Shown here in pieces: positions 55,101 to 62,683 of a stretch of DNA of 64,000 bases (positions within the stretch are counted from its first letter, which is position 1; each line of letters starts with the position of its first letter). The DNA is from Luzula sylvatica (taxonomy: Eukaryota > Streptophyta > Magnoliopsida > Poales > Juncaceae). The stretch lies in contig OX326957.1 in assembly GCA_946800325.1 (NCBI GenBank), positions 59,366,977-59,430,976 on the forward strand. Reading direction: 5' to 3'. The notes under the pieces were generated by a model, which was not told the DNA's origin, ran no database searches, and saw only the letters and a program-made list of their open reading frames with translations. The translations under genes and the position numbers were made by a program.

Positions 55101-55365
55101 TTGAATCGAAAAACAAACTTTCTTAGTGTTTGTGAAATTTGGTGAAAAGTTATGTAGTAAAAGATACGATACAAATGATCTCAAAACACGTTATTTGAAC
55201 TCCTCAAAGCGTTAAAATCTTGTTTTGAAACGAAAAACAAACTTTCTTAGTGTTTGTGAAATTTGGTGAAAAGTTATGTAGTAAAAGATACGATACAAAT
55301 GATCTCAAAACACGTTATTTGAACTCCTCAAAGCGTTAAAATCTTGTTTTGAAACGAAAAACAAA
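52141..55365 (-). repeat. Extended higher-order unit, 26 monomers (3225 bp)
   Basis: Spacing between the CAAACCTTCTTAG markers is 3225 bp here (26 x 124 + 1), five monomers longer than neighbouring units. The added stretch, about 52.3-53.0 kb, carries ACAAGTTATTTG, AAAATGTTG and CACGTTTTTTG variants like those near 44.0-44.5 kb. This suggests that a piece from the gap-proximal part was spliced in, or that the 21-monomer units lost it. Confidence 0.85.
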
Positions 55366-57970
55366 CCTTCTTAGTGTTTGTGAAATTTGGTGAAAAGTTA
55401 TGTAGTAAAAGATACGATATAAATGATCTCAAAACACGTTATTTGAACTCCTCAAAGCGTTAAAATCTTGTTTTGAATCGAAACACAAAGTTTCTTAGTG
55501 TTTGTGAAATTTGGTGAAAAGTTATGTAGTAAAAGATACGATACAAATGATCTAAAAACACGTTATTTGAACTCCTCAAAGCGTTAAAATCTTGTTTTGA
55601 ATCGATAAACAAACTTTCTAAGTGTTTGTGAAATTTGGTGAAAAGTTATGTAGTAAAAGATACGATACAAATGATCTCAAAACACGTTATTTGAACTCCT
55701 CAAAGCGTTAAAATCTTGTTGTGAATCTAAAAACAAACTTTCTTAGTGTTTGTGAAATTTGGTGAAAAGTTATGTAGTAAAATATACGATATAAATGATC
55801 TCAAAACACGATATTTGAACTCCTCAAAGCGTTAAAATCTTGTTTTCGATCGAAAAACAAACTTTCTTAATGTTTGTGTAATTTGGTGAAAAGTTATGTA
55901 GGAAAAGATACGATACAAATGATCTCAAAACACGTTATTTGAACTCCTCAAAGCATTAAAATCTTGTTTTGAATCGAAAAACAAACTTTCTTAGTGTTTG
56001 TGAAATTTGGTGAAAGGTTATGTAGTAAAAGATACGATACAAATGATCTAAAAACACGTTATTTGAACTCCTCAAAGCGTTAAAATCTTGTTTTGAATCG
56101 ATAAACAAACTTTCTTAGTGTTTGTGAAATTTGGTGAAAAGTTATGTAGTAAAATATACGATACAAATGATCTCAAAACACGTTATTTGAACTCCTCAAA
56201 GCGTTACAATCTTGTTTTGAATCGAAAAACAAACTTTCTTAGGGTTTGTGAAATTTGGTAAAAAGTTGTGTAGTAAAAGATACGATACAAATGATCTAAA
56301 AACACGTTATTTGAACTACTGAAAGCGTTAAAATCTTGTTTTGAATCGAAACACAAACTTTCTTAGTGTTTGTGAAATTTGGTGAAAAGTTATGTAGTAA
56401 AAGATACGATATAAATGATCTCAAAACACGTTATTTGAACTCCTCAAAGCGTCAAAATCTTGTTTTGAAATCAAAACACAAACTTTCTTAGTGTTTGTGA
56501 AATTTGGTGAAAAGTTGTGTAGTAAAAGATACGATACAAATGATCTAAAAACACGTTATTTGAACTCCTCAAAGCGTTAAAATCTTGTTTTGAATCGATA
56601 AACAAACTTTCTAAGTGTTTGTGAAATTTGGTGAAAAGTTATGTAGTAAAAGATACGATACAAATGATCTCAAAACACGTTATTTGAACTCCTCAAAGCG
56701 TTAAAATCTTGTTGTGAATCGAAAAACAAACTTTCTTAGTGTTTGTGAAATTTGGTGAAAAGTTATGTAGTAAAAGATACGATATAAATGATCTCAAAAC
56801 ACGATATTTGAACTCCTCAAAGCGTTAAAATCTTGTTTTGAATCGAAACAGAAACATTCTTAGTGTTTGTGTAATTTGGTGAAAAGTTATGTAGAAAAAG
56901 ATACGATACAAATGATCTAAAAACACGTTATTTGAACTCCTCAAAGCGTTAAAATCTTGTTTTGAATCGAAAAACAAACTTTCTTAGTGTTTGTGAAATT
57001 TGGTGAAAGGTTATGTAGTAAAAGATACGATACAAATGATCTAAAAACACGTTATTTGAACTCCTCAAAGCGTTAAAATCTTGTTTTGAATCGAAAAACA
57101 AACTTTCTTAGTGTTTGTGAAATTTGGTGAAAAGTTCTGTAGTAAAAGATACGATACAAATGATCTAAAAACACGTTATTTGAACTCCTCACAGCGTTAA
57201 AATCTTCTTTTGAATCGAAAAACAAACTTTCTTAGTATTTGTGAAATTTGGTGAAAAGTTATGTAGTAAAAGATACGATACAAATGATTTCAAAACACGT
57301 TATTTGAACACCTCAAAGCGTTAAAATGTTGTTTTGAATCGAAAAACAAACTTTCTTAGTGTTTGTGAAATTTGGTGAAAAGTTATGTAGTAAAAGATAC
57401 GATACAAATGATCTAAAAACACGTTATTTTAACTCCTCAAAGCGTTAAAATATTGTTTTATATCGAAAAACAAACTTTCTTAGTGTTTGTGAAATTTGGT
57501 GAAAAGTTATGTAGTAAACGATACGATACAAATGATCTAAAAACACGTTATTTGAACTCCTCAAAACGTTAAAATCTTGTTTTGAATCGAAAAACAAACT
57601 TTCTTAGTGTTTGTGAAATTTGGTGAAAGGTTATGTAGTAAAAGATACGATACAAATGATCTAAAAACACGTTATTTGAACTCCTCAAAGCGTTAAAATC
57701 TTGTTTTGAATCGAAAAACAAACTTTCTTAGTGTTTGTGAAATTTGGTGAAAAGTTATGTAGTAAAAGATACGATACAAATGATCTCAAAACACGTTATT
57801 TGAACTCCTCAAAGCGTTAAAATCTTGTTTTGAAACGAAAAACAAACTTTCTTAGTGTTTGTGAAATTTGGTGAAAAGTTATGTAGTAAAAGATACGATA
57901 CAAATGATCTCAAAACACGTTATTTGAACTCCTCAAAGCGTTAAAATCTTGTTTTGAAACGAAAAACAAA
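55366..57970 (-). repeat. Higher-order repeat, 21-monomer unit, copy C
   Basis: Back to 2605 bp. It closely resembles copy B (for example ACACGTTATTTG near 56550), with a private change AAAATATTG near 57450 for AAAATGTTG. Confidence 0.88.
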
Positions 57971-58946
57971 CCTTCTTAGTGTTTGTGAAATTTGGTGAAA
58001 AGTTATGTAGTAAAAGATACGATATAAATGATCTCAAAACACGTTATTTGAACTCCTCAAAGCGTTAAAATCTTGTTTTGAATCGAAACACAAAGTTTCT
58101 TAGTGTTTGTGAAATTTGGTGAAAAGTTATGTAGTAAAAGATATGATACAAATGATCTCAAAACACGTTATTTGAACTCCTCAAAGCGTTAAAATCTTGT
58201 TTTGAATCGAAAAACAAAATTTCTTAGTGTTTGTGAAATTTGGTGAAAAGTTATGTAGTAAAAGATACGATACAAATGATCTCAAAACACGTTATATGAA
58301 CTTCTCAAAGCGTTAAAATCTTGTTTTGAATCGAAAAACAAACTTTCTTAGTGTTTGTGAAATTTGGTGAAAAGTTATGTAGTAAAAGATACGATACAAA
58401 TGATCTAAAAACACGTTATTTGAACTCCTGAAAGCGTTAAAATCTTGTTTTGAAACGAAAAACAAACTTTCTTAGTGTTTGTGAAATTTGGTGAAAAGTT
58501 ATGTAGTAAAAGATACGATACAAATGATCTCAAAACAAGTTATTTGAACTCCTCAAAGCGTTAAAATGTTGTTTTGAATCGAAAAACAAACTTTCTTAGT
58601 GTTTGTGAAATTTGGTGAAAAGTTATGTAGTAAAAGATACGATACAAATGATCTAAAAACACGTTTTATGAACTCCTCAAAGCGTTAAAATCTTGTTTTG
58701 AATCGAAAAACAAACTTTCTTAGTGTTTGTGAAATTTGGTGAAAAGTCATGTAGTAAAAGATACGATACAAATGATCTCAAAACACATTATTTGAACTCC
58801 TCAAAGCGTTAAAATGTTGTTTTGAATCGAAAAACAAACTTTCTTAGTGTTTGTGAAATTTGGTGAAAAGTTATGTAGTAAAAGATACGATACAAATGAT
58901 CTCAAAACACGTTATTTGAACTCCTCAAAGCGTTAAAATCTTGTTT

Positions 58947-58951
58947 TGAAT
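58947..58951 (+). repeat. Target-site duplication, left (TGAAT)
   Basis: The satellite reads CTTGTTTTGAAT and then switches abruptly to the LTR start TGATAAGAGG. The same five bases follow the LTR at 60328-60332. Removing the LTR and one copy restores the normal monomer TTTTGAATCGAAAAAC, so the duplication is direct evidence of transposition. Confidence 0.95.
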
Positions 58952-59336
58952 TGATAAGAGGAAAATGAAGCACCTTTTTGATATCTAATTTGGGGATATT
59001 AGCCCTTTTGAATCACAACTTTATATATACAATTGTTCATATTTAAGATTGTAAGAATATTTCTTCACTAAGTGTGTTTTATTGATAATTTCAGGTTTTT
59101 GGGCGAAAGTTTTTGGCATTCCAACATTGTAGTTGTCTTCCTCTCCTCGCGCCGATAAAATCGATATATTATACTGCCCATTTCGGTACATGTATGAGGA
59201 AGGAGACAAGTAATATACCACACAAAAGTCTACACCAAATTCTATACGAAAACCACTCACTCCATAACCACCATTCAGCCCACTTTCCTCACATAAAATT
59301 ACCAAACTACCCTCAATCCTCTCAACCACCTCTTGA

Positions 59337-59341
59337 CCAAT
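59337..59341 (+). promoter_or_regulatory. CCAAT box of the LTR promoter
   Basis: CCAAT lies 24 bases (start to start) upstream of the TATA box, at the 3' end of the presumed U3. This is closer than in typical promoters, so its role is tentative. Confidence 0.5.
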
Positions 59342-59360
59342 GAGAGGGCTCCAAATGCAC

Positions 59361-59368
59361 TATAAATA
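59361..59368 (+). promoter_or_regulatory. TATA box of the LTR promoter
   Basis: TATAAATA in the context CACTATAAATAGACC, a near-ideal plant Pol II TATA box. Transcription would be expected to start about 30 bases downstream, at the edge of the pyrimidine-rich leader. Confidence 0.85.
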
Positions 59369-59370
59369 GA

Positions 59371-59388
59371 CCCCAAGGGCCCTTGGGG
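59371..59388 (+). repeat. Perfect 18-bp palindrome between TATA and start site
   Basis: CCCCAAGGGCCCTTGGGG is fully self-complementary and begins two bases after the TATA box. It is the most GC-rich stretch of the LTR. It could be a protein-binding palindrome in the core promoter or, if transcription starts upstream of it, a hairpin. Confidence 0.9.
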
Positions 59389-59416
59389 CAGGATTGCTTC
59401 TCTCTCCCCCTCCCCC

Positions 59417-59428
59417 GCTCTTCGGAGC
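59417..59428 (+). other. UUCG tetraloop hairpin in the LTR leader
   Basis: GCTC-TTCG-GAGC: a four-base-pair stem closed by C-G around a TTCG loop, the C(UUCG)G arrangement known for unusual RNA stability. It sits between a 20-base pure pyrimidine run (59397-59416) and the CT repeat, about 25 bases into the predicted transcript. Seen in sequence; folding in RNA is inferred. Confidence 0.7.
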
Positions 59429-59432
59429 ACCT

Positions 59433-59453
59433 TCTCTCTCTCTCTCTCTCTCT
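59433..59453 (+). repeat. (TC)n microsatellite in the LTR leader
   Basis: Uninterrupted TC dinucleotides, 21 bases. Part of a longer pyrimidine-rich block from 59397. CT-rich leaders are common just downstream of plant Pol II start sites. Confidence 0.9.
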
Positions 59454-59462
59454 AAGCACTTC

Positions 59463-59488
59463 CAAGAACTTTCAAGAACGTCAAGAAC
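59463..59488 (+). repeat. Three CAAGAAC direct repeats
   Basis: CAAGAAC occurs at 59463, 59473 and 59482, spaced 9-10 bases apart, just after the TC tract. A related TTCAAGG follows at 59491. Short-period repetition in the R-U5 leader; function unknown. Confidence 0.8.
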
Positions 59489-59496
59489 CATTCAAG

Positions 59497-59520
59497 GATT
59501 ACTCGAATTCTCGAGTGATT
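59497..59520 (+). other. Stem-loop ACTCGA-ATTC-TCGAGT in the leader
   Basis: A perfect 6-bp stem (59501-59506 with 59511-59516) around an ATTC loop. It can extend outward to 59497/59520 with two A-T and two G-T pairs, about 10 pairs in all. It could form in the LTR transcript. Confidence 0.65.
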
Positions 59521-59525
59521 GTTTG

Positions 59526-59551
59526 CCGGACTCGAAGCTTTCTTCATCCGG
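59526..59551 (+). repeat. 26-bp leader repeat, copy 1
   Basis: Begins CCGGACTCGAAGC and ends CATCCGG. It pairs with 59597-59622, 71 bases downstream, with 23 of 26 positions identical. Each copy is bounded by CCGG, so each could fold back on itself. Confidence 0.85.
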
Positions 59552-59596
59552 TGAATCGATCTAATCGAAGCAAGTCGTAGAAGATACACGTCACAA

Positions 59597-59622
59597 CCGG
59601 ATTCGGAGCTTTCTTCAACCGG
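59597..59622 (+). repeat. 26-bp leader repeat, copy 2
   Basis: Begins CCGGATTCGGAGC and ends CAACCGG. It differs from copy 1 at three positions and is again bounded by CCGG. The shared core is AGCTTTCTTCA. Confidence 0.85.
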
Positions 59623-60327
59623 GAAGGACGTTTCTTCAAGACGAGAAAACAGCTCAATAATCTAGCTTCCTAGCGATTCGAGCATCAATCGTCCACGATC
59701 ACAAGGAAGGAGTACCTCTAATCACGTTGAAGTTTCCTTCTCGTTTTAGGTGTAATCTTTTCTTTTCTCGAATTTGATGTGTGTAAATATAACTTGTTTG
59801 ATTCTAAAATTCTTGTTCTTGATCTTTTCTTGATCTTTTCTTTTCTTGTTCTTTTTCTCTTTATTTTTCATTTGCTGTATATGCTAGATCTGTTAAAATT
59901 TTCATTACGTAGATCTTGATTTCTAGTTTCGGGAACATTTTGAATCGTTGAATTTCATGAAATATTCGAATTGATATGAGTCTTTGAAATCTGTCACTTA
60001 AACTGAAAACCTGCTGTTTCCAGAGACTGTTTTTCAGAGACCTAATTGTAATTCGTTAATAACTTTTTATTCCGTTGTCCAAATTGTATGAAATTTTAGG
60101 ATCAATTTGATAACATTCAGAACTCACTGTAGACAAATTTTCATTAATTTTGGAAACTTCGAAATATTTATTTTAATGATCTGAATCTTAATCATATTTT
60201 GACGCAATAGCTCCCTGTGGAACGAATCTATTATTTTCTGCTATACAACCATATAATTCACTTGTTTGATATTACGGGACTTTAAAACAACGATACGCTT
60301 TTTAGACGTGCAAAAAGACCGTTATCA
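59623..60327 (+). other. 3' part of the LTR (U5-like), no gene seen
   Basis: A T-rich stretch from about 59757 to 59870 contains two copies of CTTGATCTTTTCT, followed by AT-rich sequence to the LTR end. No AATAAA is seen on the + strand; AATAAT occurs near 59656. AGGTGTAA at about 59748 resembles a 5' splice site before a T-rich intron-like stretch, but no matching acceptor was established. Confidence 0.5.
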
Positions 60328-60332
60328 TGAAT
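60328..60332 (+). repeat. Target-site duplication, right (TGAAT)
   Basis: Second copy of the 5-bp duplication, directly after the terminal ...TTATCA. The satellite resumes as CGAAAAACAAAC in the same phase and orientation as before the insertion. Confidence 0.95.
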
Positions 60333-62683
60333 CGAAAAACAAACTTTCTTAGTGTTTGTGAAATTTGGTGAAAAGTTGTGTAGTAAAAGATACGATACAA
60401 ATGATCTAAAAACACGTTATTTGAACTCCTCAAAGCGTTAAAATCTTGTTTTGAATCGATAAACAAACTTTCTAAGTGTTTGTGAAATTTGGTGAAAAGT
60501 TATGTAGTAAAAGATACGATACAAATGATCTCAAAACACGTTATTTGAACTCCTCAAAGCCTTAAAATCTTGTTGTGAATCTAAAAACAAACTTTCTTAG
60601 TGTTTGTGAAATTTGCTGAAAAGTTATGTAGTAAAAGATACGATATAAATGATCTCAAAACACGATATTTGAACTCCTCAAAGCGTTAAAATCTTGTTTT
60701 CAATCGAAAAACAAACTTTCTTAGGGTTTGTGAAATTTGGTGAAAAGTTATGTAGGAAAAGATACGATACAAATGATCTCAAAACACGTTATTTGAACTC
60801 CTCAAAGCGTTAAAATCTTGTTTTGAATCGAAAAACAAACTTTCTTAGTGTTTGTGAAATTTGGTGAAAGGTTATGTAGTAAAAGATACGATACAAATGA
60901 TCTAAAAACACGTTATTTGAACTCCTCAAAGCGTTAAAATCTTCTTTTGAATCGAAAAACAAACTTTATTAGTATTTGTGAAATTTGGTGAAAAGTTATG
61001 TAGTAAAAGATACGATACAAATGATTTCAAAACACGTTATTTGAACTCCTCAAAGCGTTAAAATGTTGTTTTGAATCGAAAAACAAACTTTCTTAGTGTT
61101 TGTGAAATTTGGTGAAAAGTTATGTAGTAAAAGATACGATACAAATGATCTAAAAACACATTATTTTAACTCCTCAAAGCGTTAAAATGTTGTTTTATAT
61201 CGAAAAACAAACTTTCTTAGTGTTTGTGAAATTTGGTGAAAAGTTATGTAGTAAACGATACGATACAAATGATCTAAAAACACGTTATTTGAACTCCTCA
61301 AAACGTTAAAATCTTGTTTTGAATCGAAAAACAAACTTTCTTAGTGTTTGTGAAATTTGGTGAAAGGTTATGTAGTAAAAGATACGATACAAATGATCTA
61401 AAAACACGTTATTTGAACTCCTCAAAGCGTTAAAATCTTATTTTGAATCGAAAAACAAACTTTCTTAGTGTTTGTGAAATTTGGTGAAAAGTTATGTAGT
61501 AAAAGATACGATACAAATGATCTCAAAACACGTTATTTGAACTCCTCAAAGCGTTAAAATCTTGTTTTGAAACGAAAAACAAACTTTCTTAGTGTTTGTG
61601 AAATTTGGTGAAAAGTTATGTAGTAAAAGATACGATACAAATGATCTCAAAACACGTTATTTGAACTCCTCAAAGCGTTAAAATCTTGTTTTGAAACGAA
61701 AAACAAACCTTCTTAGTGTTTGTGAAATTTGGTGAAAAGTTATGTAGTAAAAGATACGATATAAATGATCTCAAAACACGTTATTTGAACTCCTCAAAGC
61801 GTTAAAATCTTGTTTTGAATCGAAACACAAAGTTTCTTAGTGTTTGTGAAATTTGGTGAAAAGTTATGTAGTAAAAGATATGATACAAATGATCTCAAAA
61901 CACGTTATTTGAACTCCTCAAAGCGTTAAAATCTTGTTTTGAATCGAAAAACAAACTTTCTTAGTGTTTGTGAAATTTGGTGAAAAGTTATGTAGTAAAA
62001 GATACGATACAAATGATCTCAAAACACGTTATTTGAACTCCTCAAAGCGTTAAAATCTTGTTTTGAATCGAAAAACAAACTTTCTTAGTGTTTGTGAAAT
62101 TTGGTGAAAAGTTATGTAGTAAAAGATACGATACAAATGATCTAAAAACACGTTATTTGAACTCCTGAAAGCGTTAAAATCTTGTTTTGAAACGAAAAAC
62201 AAACTTTCTTAGTGTTTGTGAAATTTGGTGAAAAGTTATGTAGTAAAAGATACGATACAAATGATCTCAAAACAAGTTATTTGAACTCCTCAAAGCGTTA
62301 AAATGTTGTTTTGAATCGAAAAACAAACTTTCTTAGTGTTTGTGAAATTTGGTGAAAAGTTATGTAGTAAAAGATACGATACAAATGATCTAAAAACACG
62401 TTTTATGAACTCCTCAAAGCGTTAAAATCTTGTTTTGAATCGAAAAACAAACTTTCTTAGTGTTTGTGAAATTTGGTGAAAAGTCATGTAGTAAAAGATA
62501 CGATACAAATGATCTCAAAACACATTATTTGAACTCCTCAAAGCGTTAAAATGTTGTTTTGAATCGAAAAACAAACTTTCTTAGTGTTTGTGAAATTTGG
62601 TGAAAAGTTATGTAGTAAAAGATACGATACAAATGATCTCAAAACACGTTATTTGAACTCCTCAAAGCGTTAAAATCTTGTTT
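60328..62683 (-). repeat. 19-monomer unit (2356 bp), first copy after the LTR
   Basis: One 19-monomer step from the right target-site duplication to the homologous TGAAT at 62684. Its downstream part (61708-62640) is the counterpart of 57971-58903 left of the LTR: the total offset of 3737 equals 2356 plus the 1381 bp added by the LTR and one duplication copy. Shared rare variants are GATATGATAC, ACGTTTTATGAAC, AAGTCATGTAG and ACACATTATTTG. Confidence 0.88.

Larger units (their letters stand above)
41076..58951 (-). repeat. 124-bp satellite array, inverted arm, before the LTR
   Basis: About 144 monomers of the same satellite in reverse-complement orientation. On the + strand the consensus blocks read ACAAACTTTCTTAGTG, TTTGTGAAATTTGGTG and ATTTGAACTCCTCAAAGCG. 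Variants are mirror forms of those in the forward arm (CCTGAAAGCG, GAAACGAAAAAC, TTTTATATCG, AAACGATACG) plus local ones (CACGATATTTG, TTTTCGATCG, AAACAGAAAC). The last monomer is cut at TGAAT (58947-58951) by the LTR insertion. Confidence 0.98.
58952..60327 (+). mobile_element. Solo LTR of an LTR retrotransposon (1376 bp)
   Basis: Non-satellite island with canonical LTR ends: it begins TGATAAGAGG and ends CCGTTATCA, giving TG...CA with a perfect 6-bp terminal inverted repeat (TGATAA/TTATCA), and is flanked by the 5-bp duplication TGAAT. No second LTR, primer-binding site, polypurine tract, gag or pol is present, so this is a solo LTR, the usual product of recombination between the two LTRs of one element. 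Promoter signals place it on the + strand: CCAAT at 59337, TATAAATA at 59361, expected transcription start about 59390-59395. That gives U3 of roughly 440 bp and a long R-U5 of roughly 935 bp with a pyrimidine-rich, structured leader. I cannot assign it to Copia or Ty3/Gypsy from the LTR alone. Short open frames inside it lack ATG starts or motifs and are not considered genes. Confidence 0.93.

Noticed and set aside
59021..59580. Open frames of 65-102 codons inside the LTR
   Set aside because: They are short, overlap on opposite strands, lie over promoter and leader sequence, the two on the + strand begin at TTG rather than ATG, and none shows a domain or retroelement motif. TTG starts are not normal in a plant nuclear genome.
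58952..60327. Full-length retrotransposon or a host gene with a TATA promoter
   Set aside because: TG...CA ends with a flanking 5-bp duplication enclose only 1376 bp with no internal coding region or second LTR, so a solo LTR is the simplest reading.
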